64,000 bases of DNA from Gammaproteobacteria bacterium (lineage in GTDB: Bacteria; Pseudomonadota; Gammaproteobacteria; Arenicellales; JAANXG01). The notes beneath the pieces are model-generated. The model did not search any database. It had not been told where the DNA came from and saw nothing but the letters and a program-made list of their open reading frames with translations. Below, in pieces: positions 19,199 through 28,662 of this stretch. Every line of letters starts with the position of its first letter. The first letter of the stretch is position 1. Both the position numbers and the translations under genes were made by a program. The DNA lies in assembly GCA_024639325.1 (NCBI GenBank), contig JAHEIO010000005.1, positions 1-64,000 on the forward strand, given 5' to 3'.

Positions 19199-19971
19199 TC
19201 ACACGATTCGTCTGCGCGTTGGCACTCGGCGCACTTGCGGTCGGCTGCGCCGGCAATCCCCGAGTGCCCGTCACCGACCGATCGTCGGTTAGCAAGACGG
19301 ATTTGCCGAACACCAGCTACCGGCGCAATGCGGAAAACAAAAAATCTCACGTCGTGCAATCTGGCGATACGCTATTCAGTATTGCCTGGGATGCCGGGGC
19401 GGACTACCAGGCACTGGCACGATGGAATGACATCGATCCGCCCTATATCATCAGGCCGGGCCAAAGACTGACGTTGATCCCGTCACGGCGGAATTCGAGC
19501 AAAAACGTCTCCCCCGCAAAGCCCAAACCCTCCAACAAATTGAAAACAAATGTTACAGAAGAGGTTTCCGCGGTCGCAGACAAGCCGTTTACCGGAGGCG
19601 CGAACAGTTGGGTATGGCCCGTCAAAGGCCCGATTTTAAAAGGATATTCGGCGAGTGGGAGCAATAAAGGTGTCGATATTGGCGGATCCAGCGGCCATGG
19701 AGTGCGTGCCGCGGCCGCAGGCAAAGTGGTATACGCGGGGAGTGGACTTCGAGGCTATGGTAGGCTTATTATAGTAAAACATGATGATGTTTTTCTAAGT
19801 GCCTATGCGCACAACAGTAAGTTGTTGGTGGAGGACGGGCAAAGCGTAAGCACAGGGCAACAAATTGCCCTGATGGGTGACACCGGAACCGACCGCGTGA
19901 AGCTGCATTTTGAAATTCGCCGACGGGGGAAACCGGTTGATCCACTAAAGTACTTGCCTGCTCGGCCTTGA
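19195..19971 (+). CDS. nlpD: Murein hydrolase activator NlpD, lipoprotein
   Basis: This 258-residue lipoprotein starts at GTG 19195, overlapping the previous stop. The lipobox is LAVGC. A LysM domain (HVVQSGDTLFSIAWDAGADY to YIIRPGQRLTLIP) binds peptidoglycan. The C-terminal M23/LytM domain has SNKGVDIGG where active enzymes have H-x3-D, so like E. coli NlpD it has lost the zinc-ligand histidine and should activate an amidase (AmiC) rather than cut murein itself. It lies directly before rpoS, where nlpD commonly hosts an rpoS promoter. Confidence 0.93.
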   Translation: MITRFVCALALGALAVGCAGNPRVPVTDRSSVSKTDLPNTSYRRNAENKKSHVVQSGDTLFSIAWDAGADYQALARWNDIDPPYIIRPGQRLTLIPSRRNSSKNVSPAKPKPSNKLKTNVTEEVSAVADKPFTGGANSWVWPVKGPILKGYSASGSNKGVDIGGSSGHGVRAAAAGKVVYAGSGLRGYGRLIIVKHDDVFLSAYAHNSKLLVEDGQSVSTGQQIALMGDTGTDRVKLHFEIRRRGKPVDPLKYLPARP

Positions 19972-20001
19972 TCGACACTAAAATTGCAGGGGGTGTCTGA
20001 A

Positions 20002-20898
20002 ATGCAAGAGCAAACAGTAAAGTCGCGCGGGAAGGGAATTTCGGACGGTCGGTCAAAAGCAGCACAGGCCGACGCAACGCAAATATATTTGCGTGAGATT
20101 GGTTTTTATCCACTTTTGACCGCTGAAGAGGAAGTCTACTACGGTAGGCTCTGCGTCAAGGGCGACGACAGCGCGCGGCGTCGAATGATCGAGAGCAACC
20201 TGCGCCTGGTCGTAAAAATCGCGCGCAGGTATATCAATCGGGGATTGGCGTTTCTGGATCTGATCGAGGAAGGCAATCTGGGTCTGATCCGGGCGGTGGA
20301 AAAATTCGACCCGGAACGTGGTTTCAGATTTTCCACCTACGCGACCTGGTGGATACGACAGACCATCGAAAGGGCGATCATGAACCAAACCCGGACCATT
20401 CGACTGCCCGTCCATATTCTCAAAGAAATCAACGTCTACCACCGCGCTGCGAAGGTGCTCTCGCAGCAGCTCGATCACGAACCGACGGCGGAAGAGATCG
20501 CGGATAAAGTCGATGCCCCGCTACACGATGTAAAGCGCATGCTGGGCCTGGATGAAAGGATCTCCTCGGTGGACGCGCCGATCGATTCTGATCCGGACAG
20601 GACGCTCCTTGAGGCAATACCGGACGGCAAAGCCGCGGATCCCGCCGATATTCTCCAGAACGAAAAAGTCAACCGACACATTGAGGAATGGCTCGAGTGC
20701 CTGCCTGAAAAGCAGCGGGAAGTGGTTGAACGGCGTTTTGGGCTGGCCGGCAGGGACGTTTCGACGCTGGAACAGGTTGGCGTTGACGTCGGTGTGACCC
20801 GGGAACGAGTGCGGCAGATACAGGTAGAAGCGCTCGCAAAGCTCAGGAAACTACTGGAGCACAGGGGATATTCCCTGGACAGCCTGCTGATAAACTGA
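20002..20898 (+). CDS. rpoS: RNA polymerase sigma factor RpoS (sigma-38)
   Basis: The protein has 298 residues from ATG 20002, chosen because AGGGGG lies at the right distance; a TTG at 19984 is the ORF-track start. Regions 1.2 ([21 protein letters not shown]), 2.1-2.4 ([52 protein letters not shown]), 3 and 4.2 ([20 protein letters not shown]) are complete. It ends [10 protein letters not shown], typical of RpoS. It directs transcription in stationary phase and stress. Position after nlpD confirms RpoS rather than RpoD or RpoH. Confidence 0.96.
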   Translation: MQEQTVKSRGKGISDGRSKAAQADATQIYLREIGFYPLLTAEEEVYYGRLCVKGDDSARRRMIESNLRLVVKIARRYINRGLAFLDLIEEGNLGLIRAVEKFDPERGFRFSTYATWWIRQTIERAIMNQTRTIRLPVHILKEINVYHRAAKVLSQQLDHEPTAEEIADKVDAPLHDVKRMLGLDERISSVDAPIDSDPDRTLLEAIPDGKAADPADILQNEKVNRHIEEWLECLPEKQREVVERRFGLAGRDVSTLEQVGVDVGVTRERVRQIQVEALAKLRKLLEHRGYSLDSLLIN

Positions 20899-20958
20899 CC
20901 TGCCGATAGGCGGATTGGCTTTCTAAAACACCGGTTAATAAAAGACCGGCGGGCACTC

Positions 20959-21375
20959 TCAGACGATTTGGGCAGATGACTCACTGGCCTCAATTATCAG
21001 GCACGCGACCACGTTTCTGCCCTCGTTTGCCAGAATATTGTAGGTTCTGCATGCCGCGGCAGTATCCATGACCTCGAGCCCCACCGAACGTTGTATCAGC
21101 GGCAGGGTAATCGATCCGCTTGGAAATATGATGCGTCCGCCGGTACCCAGAAGAACCACCTCGGGGTTCATTCGCAGCATCAATTCGAAATCTTCCTGCG
21201 AGAGGTCGGTGAGAGTCCGGGGGTGCCAGTCATCGATTAGCTCCCTCGGGCTGATGATGAGGCTGGATCGATAGGTGTCGTTTCCAATCGTTATCTGGTC
21301 CTCGAGATAGCCTCTGATCAGCAGGACCTCATCAGCTTTGTTCAGGTGCAGTTTCAACGGCGTAGTTTCTCGCAA
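20959..21375 (-). CDS. Mth938-like domain protein (NDUFAF3/DUF498 family)
   Basis: This 138-residue soluble protein has the family core: VLLIRGYLEDQITIGNDTYRSSLII, MNPEVVLLGTGGRI, and GLEVMDTAAACRTYNILANEGRNVVACLI. Members are single-domain proteins of uncertain role; the mitochondrial relative NDUFAF3 helps assemble complex I. It converges on rpoS and diverges from hom. Confidence 0.82.
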   Translation of the reverse strand: MRETTPLKLHLNKADEVLLIRGYLEDQITIGNDTYRSSLIISPRELIDDWHPRTLTDLSQEDFELMLRMNPEVVLLGTGGRIIFPSGSITLPLIQRSVGLEVMDTAAACRTYNILANEGRNVVACLIIEASESSAQIV

Positions 21376-21638
21376 TGTGTGACTTGTTTCGGGCCTGACC
21401 AGGGGCTAAGATTCTTTTAAATACAAATAGTTCCGAATATTTTTTCAGAAAAAACTCTACCCGGCTAGACGACTTTAATCAAATAAAACTTAGAACCAAA
21501 CACGCTATCCGATAACTTCTGATTGTAAATGCGCCCTCCAGTCACAACCCAACCCAGATCATGTTCCTGTCAGCGCAAACGTATCAGGTGTTGGGAAACA
21601 GGCATACCGTCACGCCTGCAAAGAAACGGCTCGGCGCG

Positions 21639-22982
21639 ATGAACAAAAGCAACAGAAGCAATTTGGGCCCGGCGCATATCGGGATACTGGGTCTTGGGAC
21701 GGTCGGATGCGGCACGGTGAACGTATTGACCCGAAATGCGGACGAGATCGCTCGAAGGGCGGGGAGACAGATATCTATTGCAGCGGCTTGTGCACGCAAT
21801 CTGACTCGGCGCAGGGACTGTGATACCAGCCAGTTGAACCTGACTGCGGACGCGGCATCGGTGGTGGAGAACCCCGACATCGATGTGATCGTGGAGTTGA
21901 TAGGCGGCGAATCTCCTGCCAAGGAACTGGTGATGGCGGCGATCAGGAATCGAAAGCACGTCGTTACGGCAAACAAGGCCCTGATTGCCATACACGGCAA
22001 CGAAATTTTTGATTGTGCACAGCAGCATGGAGTCGTGGTGGCATTCGAGGCGGCGGTTGCCGGCGGCATTTCTATCATCAAAACCATACGCGAGGGGCTT
22101 GCCGGCAACCGTATCGAATCTCTGGCAGGGATCATCAACGGCACCGGCAATTACATTCTGAGCAACATGCGTGATCACGGAGACAGCTTCGATCAGGCGT
22201 TGCGACAAGCGCAAAACCTGGGCTATGCGGAGGAAGATACCACATTCGATATCGAAGGAATCGATGCGGCGCACAAACTCACGATACTTGCGGCCATTGC
22301 GTTTGGGATCCCGCTACAATTTGACAAGGTTTATACGGAGGGGATTCGCAACATATCCACCGAAGACATCCGATTTGCCGAAGAGCTTGGGTACAGAATA
22401 AAGCACCTGGGTATTGCGAAAAGAACCACCACCGGGGTGGAGCTGCGCGTGCACCCCACGCTGATTCCGGAGCGTAGACTGATAGCCAGCGTAGAAGGCG
22501 TAATGAACGCGGTGCTTGTCAACGGCGACGCCGTCGGACCGACGCTGCACTATGGCGCCGGCGCGGGCGCCGAACCGACGGCATCCTCCGTGGTCGCTGA
22601 TATCGTGGATGTTGTGAGGGCACTGACGACGGATCCCAACAACCGCGTTCCCCACCTGGCATTTCAGGCCAATGCCATTTCCGATATCCCGGTGGTGTCG
22701 CCCGGTGACTTCGAAACTGCCTATTTTTTGAGTATGGAAGCACTGGACCGCCCGGGAGTGCTTGCTGACGTGACGCGCATATTTGGTGAACTGGATATCA
22801 GCATCGAAGCGATCCTGCAGAGAGAACCGGTCGAGAAAAACACCGCCCAGGTCATTATCCTGACGCAGGAAACGAAAGAGCAGCGGATGATGCAGGCTCT
22901 TGTCCAACTCGAGGAACTCCCTTCGATTATGGATGCGGTGAAACGGATACGCGTCGAACACCTGAGCTATTCGGCGACATAG
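21639..22982 (+). CDS. hom: Homoserine dehydrogenase
   Basis: The protein has 447 residues from ATG 21639. The ORF-track start at 21561 would add 26 residues absent from the family, whose N-terminus sits at the NAD(P) fold HIGILGLGTVGCGTVNVL. The catalytic region contains NGTGNYILSNM and the AEEDTTFDIEGIDAAHKL block. A C-terminal ACT domain (AYFLSMEALDRPGVLADVTR) suggests feedback control by threonine. It reduces aspartate semialdehyde to homoserine and is followed by thrC after one base. Confidence 0.95.
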   Translation: MNKSNRSNLGPAHIGILGLGTVGCGTVNVLTRNADEIARRAGRQISIAAACARNLTRRRDCDTSQLNLTADAASVVENPDIDVIVELIGGESPAKELVMAAIRNRKHVVTANKALIAIHGNEIFDCAQQHGVVVAFEAAVAGGISIIKTIREGLAGNRIESLAGIINGTGNYILSNMRDHGDSFDQALRQAQNLGYAEEDTTFDIEGIDAAHKLTILAAIAFGIPLQFDKVYTEGIRNISTEDIRFAEELGYRIKHLGIAKRTTTGVELRVHPTLIPERRLIASVEGVMNAVLVNGDAVGPTLHYGAGAGAEPTASSVVADIVDVVRALTTDPNNRVPHLAFQANAISDIPVVSPGDFETAYFLSMEALDRPGVLADVTRIFGELDISIEAILQREPVEKNTAQVIILTQETKEQRMMQALVQLEELPSIMDAVKRIRVEHLSYSAT

Positions 22983-22983
22983 G

Positions 22984-24138
22984 ATGACACCAAACCAAAA
23001 CCATGGCGTGCGTTACACCGGGCTGATAGACAAGTATCGGGACCGTTTGCCGCTAAGCGCGGACGTTCACGCCGTGAGTCTGGGCGAAGGTGCTACCCCG
23101 CTGATCAAACTGCAAAATGTTTCCCGCTTGCTCGCCGTGGATGTCGAGATCTATGTCAAGTTCGAGGGAGTAAATCCCACCGGATCCTTCAAGGATCGCG
23201 GTATGACCGTGGCGGTCACCAAGGCCGTTGAGCAAGGCAGCCGCGCGGTCATTTGCGCGTCTACGGGGAATACCTCCGCTTCCGCGGCGGCATATGCCGC
23301 GCGAGGTGGACTAAAGGCATTAGTGCTCATACCCGAAGGGAATATAGCACTCGGCAAGCTGGCGCAGGCCATGATGCACGGCGCCAAAGTCATCCAGATT
23401 CAGGGAAACTTCGATCACGGCATGGCGCTGGTCAAGTCACTCGCCGAAAACGCCCCGGTGACTCTGGTGAATTCAGTGAATCCATATCGATTGCAGGGCC
23501 AGAAAACGATCGCTTTCGAAATCGTGGAGGAGCTGGGCAGGGCGCCGGATTACCACTGCCTGCCCGTGGGTAATGCGGGAAACATTACGGCACACTGGAT
23601 AGGTTATACCGAGTGTGCCCGGAACGCCGGGGATGAAACGACCGCGGCGTGTGGTTTCTGCGACGGCCATTGCAGCCTCACCAGGCAACGGACCATACAA
23701 CACAGACCGACGCTGGTGGGTTACCAGGCAGCCGGTGCCGCACCATTCATCGCCAACCAGTTTGTCGATCATCCGGAAACGGTGGCGACGGCGATAAGGA
23801 TTGGGCGCCCGCAATCCTGGGAGTTCGCCTGGACCGCGAGCCGGGAATCGGGCGGATGGTTTTCCAGCGTCACGGACGAACAGATTCTACGGACGCAAAA
23901 ACTGCTTGCCGAGCAAGAAGGCGTTTTTTGTGAACCGGCCTCCGCAGCTTCCATTGCGGGCCTGATCGGAGATCTTGAACAGGGAAAGATCGAGGAGGGG
24001 AGTATAATCGTCTGTACGGTGACGGGGCATGGATTGAAGGATCCGGATACCGCCATCGAATTGAGTGCAAAACCGGTAACCGTACCCGCGCAACAGGATG
24101 CTGTTAGAAAGATAGTCATGGAACACCTAGATGGTTGA
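22984..24138 (+). CDS. thrC: Threonine synthase, with an unusual Cys-rich insert
   Basis: This 384-residue fold-type II PLP enzyme converts O-phosphohomoserine to threonine. PLP lysine lies in NPTGSFKDRGM; STGNTSASAAAYAARGGLKA and the phosphate-binding GNAGNITAHW follow. It resembles the short (about 350-residue) ThrC type. Between GYTE (near 208) and LVGYQAAGAAPF it carries roughly 18 extra residues including CGFCDGHCS, three cysteines not usual in ThrC. The frame stays open and conserved sequence resumes, so this is an insertion or local rearrangement, not a frameshift to a stop. Activity is probable but untested. Confidence 0.92.
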   Translation: MTPNQNHGVRYTGLIDKYRDRLPLSADVHAVSLGEGATPLIKLQNVSRLLAVDVEIYVKFEGVNPTGSFKDRGMTVAVTKAVEQGSRAVICASTGNTSASAAAYAARGGLKALVLIPEGNIALGKLAQAMMHGAKVIQIQGNFDHGMALVKSLAENAPVTLVNSVNPYRLQGQKTIAFEIVEELGRAPDYHCLPVGNAGNITAHWIGYTECARNAGDETTAACGFCDGHCSLTRQRTIQHRPTLVGYQAAGAAPFIANQFVDHPETVATAIRIGRPQSWEFAWTASRESGGWFSSVTDEQILRTQKLLAEQEGVFCEPASAASIAGLIGDLEQGKIEEGSIIVCTVTGHGLKDPDTAIELSAKPVTVPAQQDAVRKIVMEHLDG

Positions 24139-24153
24139 TCCTGGGGAAGCTTT

Positions 24154-25095
24154 ATGAACCCGAATGCCGCGATATTTGTTGCCGGCCACAGGGGCATGGT
24201 TGGGTCCGCGATCGTGCGCCTGCTGAAGAAAGAGGGATTCCACAACATCCTGACCGCGAAGCGGAGCGAATGCGATCTGACACGGCAGCAACAGGTCGAA
24301 GCATGGTTCAACCATCATGGAGTCGACTATGTAATACTTGCGGCGGCCCGGGTCGGTGGGATCCATGCCAACAATACTCGGGGAGCGGAGTTCGTATACC
24401 AGAATCTCGCTATCCAGACCAACGTCATCCACAGCGCCTACCAGAACGGCGTCAAAGGATTGATGTTTCTGGGCAGCTCGTGTATTTACCCGCGGGACTG
24501 CCCGCAACCGATCAAGGAGGAATACCTGCTAACGGGGCCGCTCGAAGCAACGAATGAATCCTATGCAATTGCCAAGATTGCCGGGCTGAAGATGGTGGAG
24601 GCGTACAACAAGCAGTACGGTACCGGCTATCTAACACTGATGCCCACGAACCTTTACGGCCCCAATGACAATTTCGATCCGGATTCGTCGCATGTCCTGG
24701 CCGCGTTGATTCGCAAGCTCTCCGACGCCCGTGATTCGAGTGAGAAGGTCGTCAAGGTTTGGGGAACCGGTATGCCCCGACGTGAATTCCTGCTGTCGGA
24801 TGACCTGGCGGAAGCTTGTCTCTTCTGCATGCGGCGAAACATCGGATACAGCATGGTCAACGTGGGATCCGGGGAGGAGGTGACTATCCGGGAGCTTGCG
24901 GAACTGGTTGCACAGACCGTCGGATTTCGGGGCCAGATCGAATTCGATAGCCGTATGCCGGACGGCACGCCACGCAAACTTCTTGATTCATCGCGCATCA
25001 ATGCCGCGGGCTGGCAGGCACGGACCCCGCTGCGGGAAGGATTGAGGCGGTTGTACGAATGGTATCTCGATCGGAACGGGGGTAAAGCAGCTTGA
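24154..25095 (+). CDS. fcl: GDP-L-fucose synthase
   Basis: This 313-residue extended short-chain dehydrogenase has the NADP motif GHRGMVGSAIV, the family sequence AARVGGIHANNTRGAEF, catalytic serines in FLGSSCIYPRDCPQPI, and the Y-x3-K of ESYAIAKIAGLKM. It performs epimerisation and reduction of GDP-4-keto-6-deoxymannose to GDP-L-fucose for surface glycans. No gmd partner is nearby. It sits between thrC and gspD, and the gspD start overlaps its stop. Confidence 0.93.
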   Translation: MNPNAAIFVAGHRGMVGSAIVRLLKKEGFHNILTAKRSECDLTRQQQVEAWFNHHGVDYVILAAARVGGIHANNTRGAEFVYQNLAIQTNVIHSAYQNGVKGLMFLGSSCIYPRDCPQPIKEEYLLTGPLEATNESYAIAKIAGLKMVEAYNKQYGTGYLTLMPTNLYGPNDNFDPDSSHVLAALIRKLSDARDSSEKVVKVWGTGMPRREFLLSDDLAEACLFCMRRNIGYSMVNVGSGEEVTIRELAELVAQTVGFRGQIEFDSRMPDGTPRKLLDSSRINAAGWQARTPLREGLRRLYEWYLDRNGGKAA

Positions 25096-27080
25096 CCTGC
25101 CGCCACGCCATTGCAATGTCGCTGGCGCTGACCGTATTCATTACCGGGCTGCTCCTGCCCACTGCGGAACTGCACGCCCAGACCTCCGATACCTCGGACC
25201 AGACCCAGGCCACCGGGCGTGGCGAACAGATTACGCTGAACTTCCAGTCCGTCGACATCCGGGCGTTGATAAACACCGTGTCGGAGGTGACGGGTAAAAA
25301 CTTTATCGTCGACCCGCGGGTAAAGGGCAAGGTGACGCTGGTTTCCGGAGGGCCTTTGAATGCCGACGAGATCTATAGCGTATTCCTGTCTGTTCTGGAG
25401 GTGCACAACTTTGCGTCGATACCCTCCGGCGACGTGATCAAGATCATACCGACCAATATCGTCAAACAAAGTCCAACACCCACGGAATATACCGAGCCCG
25501 TTGAAGCGACCGATCAGCAACTCACGCAGGTTCTCAGACTCAAATATGCATCGGTTCAGGAGCTGCTGCCGATTTTGCGGCCGCTGCTTCCGCCCACCAG
25601 CCATTTCGCAGCCCACGCACCGACCAATACCCTGGTGTTGACCGACACCGCGTCGAATATTCGCAGGTTGATAGACATCATCGAGCGCATCGATGTACCC
25701 GACCGGCGTTCCAGCGTTCACGTGGTTTACCTCAAATTCGCACAGTCAAGCGTGTTGGCCGGTGTGTTGGCCAATCTGGCGGGCGCGCTGCAGGATGGAG
25801 GAGGAGGGGACGGCCCGAGCAATCAGAGCAAACTGTCCGTACAGGGGGACGATGCGCTCAACGCGCTGATCATCAACGCACCGGACGCCGAGTTTCGCCT
25901 GTTGCAGGCCGTAATAGACCAGCTGGACATCGAGCGACCCATCGAAGGCGACGTGCACGTCCTCTATCTCGAACACGCCAAGGCCACCGAGATGGTTGAA
26001 CTCCTGAACAACGTGAGCCAGGCGAGAAGCCGCGCGGTCGGCGGAGAAAATCAGACAACCCAGGCGCAGGTGGTGCAGGCGGACGAAGCGACCAATGCGC
26101 TGGTCATTCACGCCTCCAATGATGATTTTAGAACCATCCAACGGGTGGTGGAAAAACTCGATGTGCGCAGGGAGCAGGTCTATGTGGAGACCATCATCGC
26201 CGAGGTATCCACCAACAAGGCCGCGGATCTCGGCATCGAATGGCAGTTCAACGACACCGGGACCACCGGCGGCCAGGCCAGCGCGAGCACCCAATTCACA
26301 GAACAAGAGGGCGGGCTGACGCTGGGTTACCTCAACGACCTGATCATCGGTATCACCGGCAACATCGTACCGGATCTGTCCATTGTACTGCGCGCTCTGC
26401 GCAGCGACACCGACACCAATATCCTTTCCACCCCCAATCTGGTGACGCTTGAGAATCAGCCGGCGGAAATCATCGTAGCGCGGGAAGTTCCCTTCATCAC
26501 CGGCGCATTCACCACCAATGTCGGAACCACGACAACGGTGGACGTCGGCGAGGATACCGCGATCAACAGGGTCAATCCGTTCCAGACCATCGAGCGCAAG
26601 GATGTGGGCATCACCCTGAAGATCACGCCCCAGATCAATGCCGGCAATACGGTGCGGCTGGAAATCGAGCATGAAATCTCCAACGTGAGCGATATCAGTC
26701 TCCAGCTCGCGTCGGATATCGTCACCGATAAACGCTCGATTCAGACCACCGTGGAGGTGGACGACGGACAGATCATCGTGCTTGGAGGGCTGATCCGGGA
26801 CGACGTTGTAGGGACGGTTGAATGGGTGCCCATCCTCGGCAAAATTCCCTTGATCGGAGCGTTGTTCAGGCGCAAGTCCAAATCTGCGATTAAAACCAAT
26901 TTGATGATCTTTCTGCAGCCGAAGATCGTGCGAACCACCGAGGACCTGATGGGTCCAACACAGGAGAAGTACGACTTCATTAGAGACAAGCAGATCGGGA
27001 GCCAGGAAAACACCAAGCGAATGATCAAGGGTGGTGAGCCACCGCTGCTTCCGGCTCTTGATCAGCAGACGGATAAGTAA
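25092..27080 (+). CDS. gspD: Type II secretion outer-membrane secretin GspD
   Basis: The 662-residue precursor has a signal peptide ending ELHAQ. The N0 domain (ITLNFQSVDIRALINTVSEVTGKNFIVDP), N1-N3 domains (VVYLKFAQSSVLAGVLANL, VLYLEHAKATEMVELL) and the secretin domain (SDTDTNILSTPNLVTLENQPAEI to DDGQIIVLGGLIRDD, VPILGKIPLIGALF) follow in order. It forms the multimeric outer-membrane channel. The start is TTG 25092, overlapping the fcl stop; ATG 25116 is an alternative. It heads gspD-E-F-G-H-I-J-K-L-M. No gspC precedes it. Confidence 0.95.
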   Translation: MTCRHAIAMSLALTVFITGLLLPTAELHAQTSDTSDQTQATGRGEQITLNFQSVDIRALINTVSEVTGKNFIVDPRVKGKVTLVSGGPLNADEIYSVFLSVLEVHNFASIPSGDVIKIIPTNIVKQSPTPTEYTEPVEATDQQLTQVLRLKYASVQELLPILRPLLPPTSHFAAHAPTNTLVLTDTASNIRRLIDIIERIDVPDRRSSVHVVYLKFAQSSVLAGVLANLAGALQDGGGGDGPSNQSKLSVQGDDALNALIINAPDAEFRLLQAVIDQLDIERPIEGDVHVLYLEHAKATEMVELLNNVSQARSRAVGGENQTTQAQVVQADEATNALVIHASNDDFRTIQRVVEKLDVRREQVYVETIIAEVSTNKAADLGIEWQFNDTGTTGGQASASTQFTEQEGGLTLGYLNDLIIGITGNIVPDLSIVLRALRSDTDTNILSTPNLVTLENQPAEIIVAREVPFITGAFTTNVGTTTTVDVGEDTAINRVNPFQTIERKDVGITLKITPQINAGNTVRLEIEHEISNVSDISLQLASDIVTDKRSIQTTVEVDDGQIIVLGGLIRDDVVGTVEWVPILGKIPLIGALFRRKSKSAIKTNLMIFLQPKIVRTTEDLMGPTQEKYDFIRDKQIGSQENTKRMIKGGEPPLLPALDQQTDK

Positions 27081-27084
27081 AGCT

Positions 27085-28635
27085 ATGTCAACGCCATCAC
27101 ATGAGCTGTTCGACAGTCACCAGGAGCCATGGCTCGAACGGGTCGATCCGAATTATGTCAACAGCCTGCCCTACCTGTATGCCAAGAACTACAGCGTTCT
27201 CGCGTTGTTCCGGGATGAGTCTCCGGAAATAGACAGGAACCACGTGCTTTGTTCGGATCGGCCGAATCTGGGCGTTATCAACGAGCTGCGGCGCAAACTG
27301 AAAGGACCCTTGCTGTTCCATCAGACGGATCAGCCCACTTTCGAGCGGATGCTGCGACAGGCTTACGACAAGGGCCAGTCAGAGGCAACCCAGATGGTCG
27401 ATGACCTGGGGGACGAGTTCAACCTGGAGCGACTGGCTCATGAACTGCCGGAATCCACCGATTTGCTCGAAACCGGCGACGAAGCACCAATCATCCGCCT
27501 TATCAATGCACTGCTCACGCAGGCAATTCGGGAAGGCGCATCGGATATACACCTCGAAGCATTCGAGGAGAGGTCCGTGGTTCGCTTTCGGGTGGATGGG
27601 GTTCTGCGGGACGTAGTGGAGCCGCAGCGCGCCTTGCACGGGGCGCTGGCGGCTCGGGTCAAGGTAATGGCCAGTCTTGATATTGCTGAAAAGCGACTGC
27701 CCCAGGATGGACGCATATCGCTCAGGGTGGGCGATCATCCCGTCGATGTCCGCGTTTCGACGCTGCCCACACGGCACGGCGAGCGGATCGTACTGAGGCT
27801 GTTGGACAAGACCGCGGCCAGGCTCGACATCGAGCAGCTGGGGATGGAACGTGAGCTGCGGGCGCAATTCGATGCCATGATTCACAAGCCCCACGGAATT
27901 CTACTCGTAACCGGACCAACGGGGTCGGGTAAAACCACCACACTGTATGCCGGATTGACCCGGCTCGATCGACAAAGCCTCAATATTCTAACCGTCGAGG
28001 ACCCTGTAGAATACGATCTCGACAGCGTTGGTCAGACCCAGGTGAACACCAAGATCGGCCTGACTTTTGCAAGCGGGTTGCGGTCCATATTGCGACAGGA
28101 TCCGGATGTCGTTCTGGTTGGCGAAATTCGTGATTTGGAAACCGCGCAGATTGCGGTACAGTCAAGCTTGACGGGCCACCTCGTGCTGTCCACTTTGCAC
28201 ACGAACACGGCCATTGGTGCGGTTACACGGCTCCTGGATATGGGCATGGAGTCATTTCTGATCTCCTCCAGCATTCTCGGCGTGCTGTCACAGCGGCTGG
28301 TTCGAAAGTTGTGCGCATCGTGTGCGCAACCCTATTCTCCCGGTGACCGGGAGCGGCAGTTGCTGGGTCTGACCGAAAACGACGACGTCGAGATCTATCG
28401 GTCCGTCGGCTGTGCGGTTTGTGAGAATACGGGTTTCAGGGGCCGCACGGGAATCTATGAACTCATACCGGTCGACGATCACCTGCGTACGATGATTCAC
28501 GAACAGGCGAGTGAAGAAGAAATGCTTGACTATGTTCGCCGAACGGTCAAGGGTATCTCTCAAAGCGGCTTTGACAAGGTGCTGGCCGGGGAAACCAACG
28601 TTGACGAAGTATTGCGGGTATCTATTGACAGCTAG
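27085..28635 (+). CDS. gspE: Type II secretion ATPase GspE
   Basis: The protein has 516 residues from ATG 27085, just after gspD; the ORF-track start lies inside gspD. Walker A GPTGSGKTTT lies near 276-285. Also present are the Asp box (TVEDPVEYDLD), Walker B (RQDPDVVLVGEIRD) and the His box (TGHLVLSTLHTN). The C-terminal zinc site uses CASC and CAVC. The hexameric cytoplasmic ATPase powers pseudopilus assembly and docks through GspL. Confidence 0.96.
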   Translation: MSTPSHELFDSHQEPWLERVDPNYVNSLPYLYAKNYSVLALFRDESPEIDRNHVLCSDRPNLGVINELRRKLKGPLLFHQTDQPTFERMLRQAYDKGQSEATQMVDDLGDEFNLERLAHELPESTDLLETGDEAPIIRLINALLTQAIREGASDIHLEAFEERSVVRFRVDGVLRDVVEPQRALHGALAARVKVMASLDIAEKRLPQDGRISLRVGDHPVDVRVSTLPTRHGERIVLRLLDKTAARLDIEQLGMERELRAQFDAMIHKPHGILLVTGPTGSGKTTTLYAGLTRLDRQSLNILTVEDPVEYDLDSVGQTQVNTKIGLTFASGLRSILRQDPDVVLVGEIRDLETAQIAVQSSLTGHLVLSTLHTNTAIGAVTRLLDMGMESFLISSSILGVLSQRLVRKLCASCAQPYSPGDRERQLLGLTENDDVEIYRSVGCAVCENTGFRGRTGIYELIPVDDHLRTMIHEQASEEEMLDYVRRTVKGISQSGFDKVLAGETNVDEVLRVSIDS

Positions 28636-28662
28636 TGTCCTGTCCCGGTAAGCCTTGAAACA

